Positions 55,428 through 64,000 of a DNA stretch of 64,000 nt are shown here, piece after piece; within the stretch, counting starts at the first letter, position 1; each line of letters opens with the position of its first letter. The stretch is from CAWBLP01 sp963789495 (GTDB lineage: Bacteria; Pseudomonadota; Alphaproteobacteria; Acetobacterales; Acetobacteraceae): contig CAWBLP010000009.1 of NCBI GenBank assembly GCA_963789495.1, forward strand, positions 128,739 through 192,738, in the 5' to 3' direction. The translations under genes were made by a program, and so were the position numbers. The notes below the pieces were generated by a model that saw nothing but the letters and a program-made list of their open reading frames with translations, made no database searches and was not told the origin of the DNA.

Positions 55428-56462
55428 ATGAGGCTGCCGTTGTCTATGACCCGCAGCTTTGCGGCGCACGCAGCGCCAGTGCTGGAGCGTCCGGCGCTGG
55501 GCATGCTGCTGGCACTGGCCGCCTACTCCTTCCTGGCGTGTCAGGACGCCACGGTGAAGTGGCTGGTCGCGACGGTGCCGGTCTGGCAGGTGCTGTTCGT
55601 GCGCAGCGCTATCCTGGTGGCCGGATGCCTGGGACTGGGCGGCCGTTCGCTGCTGCGCCATGCGGCCACCACGCCAACCCGGGCGTTGCTGCTGCGGCGC
55701 GGCGCCATCACCCTGGGCGCCTGGGTCTGCTATTTCAGCGCGGCCCGCTTCCTGCCGCTCGGCCAGTTGGTCACGCTCTACTTCACCGCACCTGTCGTCG
55801 TGACCCTGCTTGCCGCGCCCTTGCTTGGCGAGCGGGTCGGCTGGGTGCGCTGGACCGCGGTCGGCATCGGCTTCCTCGGCACCGTGCTGGCCGCCGATCC
55901 GGCCGGACTGTCGGTGTCGTCCGCCACGGTGCTGGTGCTGATTGCCGCCGTGCTGTGGGGCTATGGCGTGATCCTGACCCGACAGATCGCGCGACTGGAA
56001 CCCTCGCTGGTGCAGATGTTCTTCAACAACTGCTTCTTTCTGGTGCTCACCGGGATCGGTTCCGCCCTGTCCTGGCACCAGCCCGACGCCAACGAAATCG
56101 GACTGCTGCTGGTGGTGGCCGTGCTTGGCGGCATCGGCCAGTTCTGTCTGTTCGAGTCCGCGCAGCATGCGCCGGCATCACTCAGCGCCCCGCTGGAATA
56201 CACGGCACTGGTATGGGCTTTCCTGCTGGGCTTCCTGGTATGGGACAACACGCCGCCAGCCGGCGTGTTCCTGGGCGCAGTGCTGATCCTTGCGGCCGGC
56301 CTGCTGCTGCTGCTCAAGGAACGACGCGGAGGCAGCGTGAAACCAACGCGGCACGAGACTTCGGCGCCGTTCCTTGAATCCGACAGAATGGCTGGTCACG
56401 GCAGTCCAGGCACAGCCGCCGCACTGGCACGAATGGCCGTACCGACACCCGAGATCCGATAA
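55428..56462 (+). CDS. EamA/DMT-superfamily transporter
   Basis: A 344-residue inner-membrane protein with about ten hydrophobic helices in two EamA repeats: ALGMLLALAAYSFLACQDAT starting the first, and VSSATVLVLIAAVLWGYGVI starting the second. The segment GQLVTLYFTAPVVVTLLAAP is typical of the family. A hydrophilic tail of about 45 residues follows the last helix. Members export metabolites, amino acids or drugs. It lies 56 bases after the FolE-like gene and 20 bases before the PruR-like gene, so it is in the middle of the pterin/cyclic-di-GMP run. Export of a pterin is a hypothesis from position only. The start is ATG 55428; ATG 55446 is possible. Confidence 0.85.
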   Translation: MRLPLSMTRSFAAHAAPVLERPALGMLLALAAYSFLACQDATVKWLVATVPVWQVLFVRSAILVAGCLGLGGRSLLRHAATTPTRALLLRRGAITLGAWVCYFSAARFLPLGQLVTLYFTAPVVVTLLAAPLLGERVGWVRWTAVGIGFLGTVLAADPAGLSVSSATVLVLIAAVLWGYGVILTRQIARLEPSLVQMFFNNCFFLVLTGIGSALSWHQPDANEIGLLLVVAVLGGIGQFCLFESAQHAPASLSAPLEYTALVWAFLLGFLVWDNTPPAGVFLGAVLILAAGLLLLLKERRGGSVKPTRHETSAPFLESDRMAGHGSPGTAAALARMAVPTPEIR

Positions 56463-56482
56463 TCACAAAACAGGAGTACCGC

Positions 56483-56998
56483 ATGATGCCTCTGACACGA
56501 CGTTCGTTGGCCGCCGCACTGCTGGGCGTCGGCTTGCCCCGCCTGGTGGCGGCTGCCGATGCATTGCCGATGCCAAAAGGCAAGGTGATCCTGACCATCT
56601 CCGGCACGATCGGCGTGTTCAACGTCGACAACACCGCCAGGTTCGACCGCGACATGCTGGAAGCGATGGGCCAGAGCAGTTTCACCACCACGACGCCCTG
56701 GTATGATGGACCGGTCACCTTCACCGGCGTGCCGATGGCGACGCTGATGCAGACGGTCAAGGCCACGGGCGAGACTGTGATTGCGACAGCGCTGAACGAC
56801 TATGAGACCAAGATTCCGATCAGCGACTTCATGCAATTCAACGTATTGCTGGCATTGAAGCGCAACGGCAACTACATGCCTGTGCGCGACAAGGGGCCTC
56901 TGTTCATCGTGTACCCATACGACAAAGATCCGGATCTCAAGGCGCAAAAATACTACAGCCGGTCCGCCTGGCAACTCTCGCGTATCGTGGTCGCATGA
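56483..56998 (+). CDS. pruR: Exported SUOX-fold (molybdopterin-oxidoreductase-like) protein, PruR-like
   Basis: A 171-residue exported protein. The N-terminus MMPLTRRSLAAALLGVGLPR has twin Arg and a hydrophobic core, so Tat or Sec export to the periplasm is expected. The mature part is a short sulfite-oxidase-fold domain: KVILTISGTIGVFNVDN, VTFTGVPMATLMQTVKATG, TALNDYETKIPISDF, GPLFIVYPYDKDP and the end SRSAWQLSRIVVA. An enzymatic molybdenum Cys is not visible. In Agrobacterium a protein of this kind, PruR, binds pterins and controls the GGDEF-EAL protein encoded next to it. Here too it overlaps the downstream GGDEF-EAL gene (ATGA). AGGAG precedes the ATG by six bases. The PruR name is by analogy of fold and context. 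Confidence 0.8.
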   Translation: MMPLTRRSLAAALLGVGLPRLVAAADALPMPKGKVILTISGTIGVFNVDNTARFDRDMLEAMGQSSFTTTTPWYDGPVTFTGVPMATLMQTVKATGETVIATALNDYETKIPISDFMQFNVLLALKRNGNYMPVRDKGPLFIVYPYDKDPDLKAQKYYSRSAWQLSRIVVA

Positions 56999-59484
56999 TG
57001 CGTTTGCCGCAGCTGAGACGGCGACAGGCGCCGCTCGGTACGGCGCTTAGTCCGTCGGGCCCGCGCAGCTTCCGGCTGCTGTTCATCGTCGCCACCGGAT
57101 TCCTGGTGCTGGCGGCGGTCTATACCTCGGTTCTGATCGTGCAGCGGCAACAGTCGCTGTACGCGGTGTCGCGCTACAACGCCACCTGGCTGCTGAGCCA
57201 GGCCGCGGTCGAGGTGGCGCGGCTTGAAGCGGTGGTCGGCGCTTCCACCATGCCGGACAGCGGCGTCGGGCAGGACGAGGTGCAGCTGTGGCTGGACATC
57301 GTCGGCAACCGCGTGCGGCTGCTGGACAGCGGCGAAGTGCATGAATTCGTGCAGACATCGCCCGAATTGGAAGCCATTGGCCAGCAATTCCGCAACACGG
57401 TGGCCGAGGCGCAGCCGCTGGTGGATACGCTCGACCAGCCCGGGCATGCCCAATTGCTGCTGGAGAAACTGGCCGAACTGAACCCCAGGCTGATGCGGCT
57501 GGCATCGGCCGCCTATTCCCGCAGCGGCGAGCTGGCCGCGACCGATCTGACGCAGCTCAGCCACCTGCACTGGGTGTTCTCCAGCGTGCTGCTCGCGCTG
57601 ATCGTCTGCAGCCTGGGGCTGATCGCGGTGCTGTCCTGGCACAACCGGCTGCTGACACAGGCGCATCAGGAGGTAAACGGCCTGGTGAAGGATTTGACCC
57701 GCACCAGCCAGGAACTGTCCGAGGCCAATGAACGCGCGCATCAGGCCATGGAAGAGGTGCAGCTGCAGAACCAGATCCTGAAGGCCCGCGACCTGGAACT
57801 GCACACCCAGAATGCCCGGTTCGACGCCGCGCTGAACAACATGTCACAGGCGCTGTGCATGGTGGACGGCAACCAGCGGCTGATCGTGTGCAACGTGCGC
57901 TTTCTGGAGCTGTTCTCCCTGTCGCCAGGTGTGGTGCAGCCTGGCACGCAGGTCGCCGATGTATTCCGTGCCATGGACGCCACCGGCCGCTACGAGCAGG
58001 ACCTGATCGAGGCGATCCGGGTGGAGCAGCAGGCGCTGGTATTCGCGCATCAGCCCGGCCGCTTCCTGCAGGAGATCGAGAGCGGTTCGGCGCTGGCCGT
58101 GTCGCATCAGCCGATGACCGGCGGCGGTTGGGTCGCGACCTATGAGGATGTGACCGAACGCCGCCATGCCGAGGCTCGCATCCGCTTCATGGCGCATCAT
58201 GATGCGCTGACCAGCCTGCCCAACCGGGTGATGTTCCACGACCGGATGGAGGAGATGCTGCGTACGCCCGCGCGCCGTGGCGACCGGCTGGCGGTGCTGT
58301 GCCTCGACCTCGACTACTTCAAGAACGTCAACGATGCGCTGGGTCACCCGGTCGGCGACGCGTTGCTGGAAGCGGTGGCGGTCCGCCTGCGCCATTGCGT
58401 GCGCGATGTCGACCTGGTGGCACGCATCGGCGGCGATGAGTTCGCCGTCCTGCAACCATCCGCCGACCATCCGCACCAGGCGGAACTGCTGGCGCAACGC
58501 ATCGTGCAGACCTTGTGCGAGCCGTTCGACCTGGATGGGCAGCGCGCGATCGTCGGGGTCAGCATCGGCATCGCGGTGGCGACTGATCGCTATGCCGGCG
58601 CCGATCTGCTGCTGAAGAATGCCGATATGGCGTTGTACCGCGCCAAGGCCGATGGTCGCGGCCGCTATCGGTTCTTCGAGGCCGAGATGGATGCGCAGAT
58701 GCAGGCGCGGCGGGCGATCGAGCTCGATCTGCGTGAGGCGCTGTCCCGCCAGGAGCTGGAGGTCTGGTATCAGCCGATCTTCGACCTGGCCGCCAATCAC
58801 GTGAGCGGCTTCGAGGCTCTGCTGCGCTGGCAGCATCCGACCCACGGCATGATCTCCCCCGCCCAGTTCATCCCCCTGGCCGAGGAGCTGGGACTGATCG
58901 TGCCGATCGGCGAATGGGTCCTGCAACAGGCCTGTCGCGACGCCGTGGCCTGGCCGAATGACCTGAAGGTCGCGGTCAATCTGTCGCCGGTGCAGTTCAA
59001 GAACGACCGTCTGGTGGAGGCGGTGGAGCGGGCACTGAGCGATGCGGAACTTGCCGCCAATCGTGTCGAGCTGGAAATCACCGAGTTGGCGCTGCTGCAG
59101 GACAATGATACGGTGCTGGCAACGCTGCACCGGTTCCGCAATCTGGGGCTGCGCACCGTGCTGGACGATTTCGGCACCGGCTATTCGTCGCTGAGCTATC
59201 TGCGCAGCTTCCCGTTCGACAAGCTCAAGATCGATCAGAGCTTCGTTCGCGAGATGGGCACGCGGCCGGACTGCCAGGCGATCGTGAATGCGGTGGCGGA
59301 CCTGGCGCTGCAACTTGGCATCACCACCACGGCGGAAGGGGTGGAGACCGCCGAACAGCTCGACCAGGTGCGGCGCGCCGGCTGCGCGGAGGCACAAGGC
59401 TATTTCTTCGATGCGCCCCTGCCCGTCGCGATGTTGCATCCCTGGTGCCTGCGCGGCGATCAGCAGGTGCTGACCGCGGCCTGA
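56995..59484 (+). CDS. dcpA: Membrane GGDEF-EAL dual cyclic-di-GMP protein, DcpA-like
   Basis: An 829-residue signalling protein. Two membrane helices (about 28-50 and 191-213) frame a helical periplasmic domain of about 140 residues. A coiled coil (about 225-265), a PAS-like domain (about 270-390, NMSQALCMVDGNQRLIVCN) and then GGDEF (479-483, RIGGDEF) and EAL (606-609, FEALLRW) follow. EAL also shows NLSPVQF, EITELALLQ, DDFGTGYSSL, KIDQSF and AEGVET, so both activities are plausible. Its overlap with the PruR-like gene suggests that the periplasmic pterin protein docks on its sensor domain and shifts the balance between synthesis and breakdown of cyclic-di-GMP, as known for DcpA in Agrobacterium. 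Confidence 0.88.
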   Translation: MMRLPQLRRRQAPLGTALSPSGPRSFRLLFIVATGFLVLAAVYTSVLIVQRQQSLYAVSRYNATWLLSQAAVEVARLEAVVGASTMPDSGVGQDEVQLWLDIVGNRVRLLDSGEVHEFVQTSPELEAIGQQFRNTVAEAQPLVDTLDQPGHAQLLLEKLAELNPRLMRLASAAYSRSGELAATDLTQLSHLHWVFSSVLLALIVCSLGLIAVLSWHNRLLTQAHQEVNGLVKDLTRTSQELSEANERAHQAMEEVQLQNQILKARDLELHTQNARFDAALNNMSQALCMVDGNQRLIVCNVRFLELFSLSPGVVQPGTQVADVFRAMDATGRYEQDLIEAIRVEQQALVFAHQPGRFLQEIESGSALAVSHQPMTGGGWVATYEDVTERRHAEARIRFMAHHDALTSLPNRVMFHDRMEEMLRTPARRGDRLAVLCLDLDYFKNVNDALGHPVGDALLEAVAVRLRHCVRDVDLVARIGGDEFAVLQPSADHPHQAELLAQRIVQTLCEPFDLDGQRAIVGVSIGIAVATDRYAGADLLLKNADMALYRAKADGRGRYRFFEAEMDAQMQARRAIELDLREALSRQELEVWYQPIFDLAANHVSGFEALLRWQHPTHGMISPAQFIPLAEELGLIVPIGEWVLQQACRDAVAWPNDLKVAVNLSPVQFKNDRLVEAVERALSDAELAANRVELEITELALLQDNDTVLATLHRFRNLGLRTVLDDFGTGYSSLSYLRSFPFDKLKIDQSFVREMGTRPDCQAIVNAVADLALQLGITTTAEGVETAEQLDQVRRAGCAEAQGYFFDAPLPVAMLHPWCLRGDQQVLTAA

Positions 59485-59536
59485 CTCGCGTCGGGCGCGG
59501 CCGCGCCCGGATCAATCCGGACGCATGCGACCTTGC

Positions 59537-61709
59537 TCAGCCCGCCTGCGGCTCATCGCGCGGCAGGAAGGCCCATTTCGGGTTTTCGGCAAATCGGTCA
59601 CGCAACGGCTCGAAGCCGTTCTTGCGCAGCCAGACGTAAGCGTCCCGTCCGCCTGGTTCGCCCACCAGCATGGTCGAAGCGCCATAGGCGTAAGTGCCGT
59701 AGCCGTCGCTGACATTCGCGATGAATTTCTGCCCCGGATCCTGGTTTTTGTAGGCGGCCAAGGTTTCAGTCCAGGTCTTCATGTATTGGTTCTTCTCATC
59801 AACCACCGCGGTGTAGTAGCGCTGCAGGTTGTATGGGCTGTAGCCGGGCCCTTCGCGGAACTGGCCGATCAGCACCTCCGCCAGCCAGGACAACAACGGT
59901 CCCGTCGGGTACCCCTTCTCCTTCGCCCTGCCCAGTTCGAACAGCAGCATGTAGTGTTGCCACAGCGCGTCGACCCGGCTGGCACGGTTCGGCAGGACGC
60001 CTTCGTCGCCACGAGTTGGCTGGCAGTGGAAGAAGTGCAAGGGCGAGGGAAAGCGATCCTTCTCGCCAATTCTCCACGCCGGATTGCCATCGAAACCGCT
60101 GCCGTGCAGGCCCATGCGACCTTCCCAATAGGCGACCACATCATCCACCAGCCGTGTGAAATACGTCTGCTCCGGCGAGGCATCGGGCGACAGGAAGGCC
60201 GCATGCACACGGTTGCGCAACACCCAGCCGCAGCCCCGCACCTGGTCCATGAAGATGCCGGACTCAGCAATACCCTTGTAACCGGGATGGTAGGACAAGG
60301 CCTGACGCGCCGCCCAGAATTGCATTTGTTCCAGCGCGAACGGATCCCCCGACAGCGTATACAGCGCCGAATAGGGATCAGGCTGATGGGAACCATCGAA
60401 CGACCAGCCGCCACTCCCTTTCGGATAGCTGTTGCCGAGGATTCGTGGCTCGTGCAGCACCAGCTTGTCTTCCGGCCGGCTGTGATCGCGGCTGTCGAAC
60501 AGCCAAAGGCTGGGCCGCGCATGCACCGAAATCGGCCGACCGAGCCCGGAAATCTTGTGCTCGGCGTCGAACCATTTCGTCGGATCGCCTTCGCGGACAT
60601 GGGCGGGCCAGGCGGCTGCGAGATCAGCCTGAGTAGAAACAATCTCCAACAGCCGATGGTCGCCGGTATAAAGCCATTTTGTGGCGTAACCGGGATACGG
60701 GCCGATATCATCGCGTCCGCCGGTGGTCGGCATGTACTTCATCCAGGTGCCGGCATCGAACAGTGATCGAGCGCTCTTTTGCCAGGATGCATAGGTTCTG
60801 CGCACCGTGGTATCGGACACATCCAGGCCGGTATCGAAATTGGGGAAGGCCCGAGTTGCGGCGAGATAGGTCAGGTTGTGGTCGACATCGATCGCCTGGT
60901 TCGGCGTTCTGCCAATCCAGAAAGTCCGCGTCCACCGCGCGGCAAGATAATGCGGCACCAGGTCCTGGCGGTAGACTTCCCTTGGCGTTTTGGCCCCTGC
61001 CTTCAGGACCAGGGAATACTGCACATCCTTCAGTGTTTCGGTGTTGCAGTTCTCGCCGATCACCCGCACCTGAACGCTGCCGATCGCCGGCCAGAATGTT
61101 GCATGGAAGATCGGCCGGATCGAGCGCAGATCATCGAAGCCCATGTCGAATTGGCGGACGACGGAGTGATCCGCAATGATGACGGAGGTAGCGATCGGGC
61201 CTTGCGTCCATGATTCTACATGGCCGGCCTGCAGCATCGCGCGCGCTGAGGCGCTGCGGCTTTCGCCATCATGCGCAATTTCCATGACTGCATCGAAATC
61301 GAACGCGGGATCCAGCATCTGCGCGGCCGAGAGCATCCCTGCCGCTTGCGACGAGCCGTCGACGATGCTGATGGTGACCGAGCCGTCAGGCGGAATTCTG
61401 CGGAACGATGAATGACAGCAGGGCGTGCTTCACCGATCCATCGGGCCAGCGTTGCTTGATATCGGCCTGGGTCGGCAGGGGCGTGGTGCCGATCATCGCT
61501 TGCGGCGCATGCATGATCTCGCCTTCGCGGAACGGGCGGCCGATCCGCATCGGATGGTCACGCGCGCCATCGCCGGACGCATCATGCAGCGTCAGTTGAT
61601 TGCGCAGCGGACCGCGCCGGTGATGTGCGCCGCTGTCGGACGATGCGCCGGCGGAGGCACATCCTGCCAGCGACCCCGCAGCTAGCAACAGGCTGCGTCG
61701 CTTCAACAT
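59537..61709 (-). pseudogene. RIFT-barrel-like lipoprotein, one frameshift
   Basis: A predicted exported lipoprotein of about 723 residues read in two frames. The first piece, from ATG 61709, has the signal MLKRRSLLLAAGSLAGCASA with lipobox LAGC and then a stretch like the N-terminal RIFT barrel of PcRGLX/YetA-type lyases (ADIKQRWPDGSVKHALLSFI). Near 61,387 one extra base brings a TGA after PQNSA. Shifted by one, the protein continues DGSVTISIVDGSSQAAGMLS and then AAQMLDPAFDFDAVMEIAHD to the C-terminus at 59537. The second part is rich in Trp and Tyr and looks like an alpha-toroid, so a polysaccharide-degrading or binding role is possible. Function is not established. Confidence 0.7.
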
Positions 61710-61821
61710 GGTGTCCACTCCCCCAATAGTTTGCCGCACGTGGTGACGAGGGCGCCCGGATCGGCAACCGGCTTATGCTGCCGATCGATGGCACGACGGC
61801 ACGACGCCGCGACGGCGCCGA

Positions 61822-62586
61822 TCATTCCAGCCATGATTCGACCCGAATTCCATATTGCAACGCCGCTGCGGCCAGCGGACGGGTGGGATCGACAGCGATG
61901 CCCTGATCGGCGAACCGGAGCAGCGGCAGATCGCTGTGATGGTCCGCGTAGGCGATGATTGGAGGCTTGGCGAGCAGCGTGGCAAGCAGTTCCTGCAACA
62001 CCACGAGCTTCTGCTCGCCGCGCAGGTTCGCGCCATGCAGGTCCCCGGTGATCGTGTCGTTCGCCCACGCGATCCGGGTTGCGATCACCTCGGCGAAGCC
62101 GAGCCGCGCGCCCAGCGCCAGGGAATAGACATCGAGGCTGGCGGTAATCAGCACCAGGCGATGCCCCTCCTCGATATGCCGGGCGATCCGTTGCAGCGCC
62201 TGCGGTTTCACCAGCCTGGCGAAGTGGCGCGCCAGGAACGCCTCGGTCAGATCGGCTGCATCGGCGCGCGAGAGGCCGCCGAGCACCGCGGTCAGCAACC
62301 GCGTCTTCAGCGCGGTGTTCGACAGCCGGCCGAGGGCGAAGCGCACTACCGAGCCGGGCAGGTGCAGGCAGCGGGCAAGCCGCGTCGGCCGCCGGCGCAG
62401 CACGAACTGCAAGAATGCCAGATAGGTGTCCTGACGGGTGATCGTGCCATCGAGGTCGAACACCACCAGGACGGTGCGGCCCTGCACGGCGTGTGATGCC
62501 GCCGCGGAGGGACCCGCGTCGGTGCCGGCGGGTTCGGCGATGCGCGCTGCATCGCCGGCGGAAGTCTCAACCCAGGCGGATGCCAT
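61822..62586 (-). CDS. HAD-IB-family phosphatase
   Basis: A 254-residue haloacid-dehalogenase phosphatase. Motif I is VVFDLDGTITRQDTYLAF, motif II is LVLITASLDVYSLAL, the Lys is in RGEQKLVVLQEL, and motif III is IAYADHHSDLPLLRFADQG. The order and the HHSDLPLL motif place it in the HAD-IB group with SerB-like enzymes. ATG 62586 (MASAWVETSAGDAARIAEPA) was chosen over the longer frame to 63087. It lies 14 bases after the remnant of a UbiA-type gene on the same strand; such HAD-UbiA pairs occur in polyprenyl-phosphate sugar synthesis. Its substrate is unknown. Confidence 0.87.
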   Translation of the reverse strand: MASAWVETSAGDAARIAEPAGTDAGPSAAASHAVQGRTVLVVFDLDGTITRQDTYLAFLQFVLRRRPTRLARCLHLPGSVVRFALGRLSNTALKTRLLTAVLGGLSRADAADLTEAFLARHFARLVKPQALQRIARHIEEGHRLVLITASLDVYSLALGARLGFAEVIATRIAWANDTITGDLHGANLRGEQKLVVLQELLATLLAKPPIIAYADHHSDLPLLRFADQGIAVDPTRPLAAAALQYGIRVESWLE

Positions 62587-62600
62587 GCCGGACGCCGCGA

Positions 62601-62984
62601 TCAGCGATGCAGGTGAATGAAGGATGGTTCCATCAGGTGCTGGAGGAACGGCATGTCGACGAACGAGAGCACGATGGTGGCGAGGAAGACGAAGGCGGCG
62701 AAGGTCAGCAGCCCCACCTCGCGATACAGTTTCTCCGGCGCCTGCGCGGCGGATTCGGGTTTCATTCCGAGCGCCAGGTACCAGGTGAACAGGGCGGACA
62801 GCAGCGGGAAGGTGAACACCAGCTCGATGCGGTATTTGATCAGGAAGATCGCCAGAAAGAACGCCGAGCACATCGCGTAGAAGAACGCAGACAGCAGCAG
62901 CGATTTTTCGGTATAATATCCCAGCGACCTTCGGTACAGCGCGGCGCGGGACGGATCGCCGATGCGGCGATATTCGGAATCGGC
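62601..62984 (-). pseudogene. UbiA-family prenyltransferase, C-terminal remnant
   Basis: The last 125 residues or so of a membrane prenyltransferase. SEYRRIGDPSRAALYRRSLG, YYTEKSLLLSAFFYAMCSAF, FTFPLLSALFTWYLALGMKP and LTFAAFVFLATIVLSFVDMP match the C-terminal helices of UbiA/decaprenyl-phosphate phosphoribosyltransferase-like proteins. The N-terminal part with the Asp-rich catalytic motifs is gone; upstream the same open frame runs straight into an IS630-type transposase end. The fused frame starts at 63158. The fragment is unlikely to be active. Confidence 0.75.
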
Positions 62985-63939
62985 GAAGGTCATGTGGGCA
63001 AGGTGATGGGCCTTGAGGTCGCGCCAGACCGTCTCGATGTCGTTGAGTTCGGGCGCGTATTTGGGCAGCCACTCGACGGTCAGCCAATGGGCGCGGGCGG
63101 CCAGGGCCGCGCGCGAGAGTTTGCTGGTGTGGATGGGACCATTGTCCTCGACCAGCACGACCGGCTTGGCGCTGCCCAGGCTTCGGGCCGAAGAGGCGGT
63201 CCAGTTGTTCGAGATGGGCGACGAAATCGCTGCTGCGTTTGGTCTGGGCTGGTATGGACGACGAGTTGGCGGGTGACGTGGTCGAGCGAGCCCAGCATCG
63301 CGACCTTCTTGGCTTGTCCGGGCGCGGGAACGCGCAAATCCGCGCCCGACTTCGCCCAGGCGCGGGCGAGATAAGGATGCGTCAGCGCCTCGCTCTCGTC
63401 GCCGTACAGCAGAACGATGTCGCCGGCTTCGGCCTGCTGCTTGCGCAGCTGCAGACGCAGGCCCGCCCGCTCGACTTCCTCGGCGATCTGACGACCCTTC
63501 AGCGTGTGCCGGGGACGTCGCCAGCGGAACTTTTTTTTCGCAACGCCTTGGACAATTGCGAACGGCTGATGCGGACGCCCTCGCGCGCTTCGATCTCGGC
63601 GCGCAGTCGGGGGATCGTCCAGTTGCGCCGGTCGGCCACAGGCTCCTCCAGCAAGGGCGTGGCGACGCGCAGCGCGGCTTCGCTCTTCACCGGCGCCGGG
63701 CCGGGGGCGACGGTCGCCTTCAGCGCCTCGACGCCGCCGCGCATGAAGTCGCTGCGCCACAGGCGGACCGTGTCTTCGCGCACGCCGAACGCCTCGGCGA
63801 TCTGTGCGCTTGTCCAACCGGCCAGCGTCAGCAGCACGGCGCGCGCCCGGTCCGCCTCGCCGCGATCACGCGAACCGGCCAGAGCCATCAGAGCCGCGCG
63901 TTGCTCTTCGGTCGCCGTAAGAGGCGATTTTCCTGTCAT
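62985..63939 (-). mobile_element. IS630-family insertion element, transposase in several frames
   Basis: The first frame, 63939 to 63499, holds the helix-turn-helix part: ADRARAVLLTLAGWTSAQIA, then VREDTVRLWRSDF and ISRSQLSKALRKK. At an A8 run (63531-63538 on this strand) a -1 shift leads to KKKFRWRRPRHTLKGRQIAE and VLLYGDESEALTHPYLARAW, with the first catalytic Asp (GDE). Further on the frame changes again near 63,240 and 63,185, after which VLVEDNGPIHTSKLSRAAL, the second Asp, and EWLPKYAPELNDIETVWRDL with the Glu appear. The element's downstream end is missing: HHLAHMTF runs into the UbiA remnant near 62,985. Upstream its end is probably past 63,939 but no inverted repeat can be paired. 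Confidence 0.78.
63531..63538 (-). promoter_or_regulatory. A8 slippery run in IS630 transposase gene
   Basis: Eight A residues on the coding strand, in GCGAAAAAAAAGTTCCG, sit exactly where the reading must step back one base to join the helix-turn-helix part to the catalytic part of the transposase. Programmed slippage on such A-runs is known in IS630-family elements. It could equally hide a simple length error. Confidence 0.55.
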
Positions 63940-64000
63940 GCCCTACACCTTGCGAATCGGCGCAGGCAGCGAATCAGACCACCAAACGTTGGTCAAGCTG

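Noticed and set aside
63080..63817. Separate second transposase gene
   Set aside because: It is the continuation of the IS630 transposase after the A8 step; the part upstream of the A8 run in this frame is a shadow of the first frame.

Overview
The window looks like chromosomal DNA from a high-GC alphaproteobacterium, most likely Rhodospirillales/Acetobacteraceae. This rests on base composition, dense GC3-rich genes, and the mix of families: LIV transporters, hydantoinase/oxoprolinase, TauD, CoxL-type enzymes, and recF next to gyrB. I could not run a search, so the taxonomy is an inference. No rRNA, tRNA or CRISPR was found.

Layout. 1-13.9 kb is a surface-polysaccharide cluster: a C-methyltransferase, two NAD-dependent epimerases, a heptose-kinase-like GHMP gene broken by a stop, two acyltransferases, two SAM methyltransferases, and two very large double glycosyltransferases read divergently. 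13.9-25.6 kb is metabolic and signalling: SDR, DUF2332, panC, a fluoroacetate-dehalogenase-like hydrolase, TauD, a flavin-dependent oxidoreductase, a serine hydrolase, a Crp/Fnr regulator, and a receiver-EAL/receiver-HPt pair. 26-31.4 kb holds a livGFHM transporter without a binding protein, a lipoprotein and moaDE. 31.9-44.9 kb is catabolic and accessory: S9 peptidase, SMP-30 protein, amidohydrolase, M20 peptidase, hyuAB, a two-part chromate transporter, a tandem retropepsin-like protease and an FmdB zinc ribbon. 45.2-53 kb holds a truncated protease gene, a CoxL-type subunit, recF and gyrB.

53.2-59.5 kb is the most interesting part. A tight + strand run encodes a QueD/PTPS-like protein, a FolE-like GTP cyclohydrolase, an EamA exporter, a periplasmic sulfite-oxidase-fold protein and a membrane GGDEF-EAL protein. 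The last two match the PruR-DcpA arrangement known from Agrobacterium, where a periplasmic pterin-binding protein controls a dual cyclic-di-GMP enzyme. Here pterin-making genes and a possible exporter sit directly upstream. I propose a self-contained make-export-sense pterin signalling locus.

59.5-64 kb carries a frameshifted RIFT-barrel lipoprotein, a HAD phosphatase, and a UbiA-type gene cut by an IS630-family element.

A caution for every reading: at least a dozen single-base frameshifts or stops break otherwise well-conserved genes, including seven in gyrB. That pattern suggests sequence errors at least as much as real decay.
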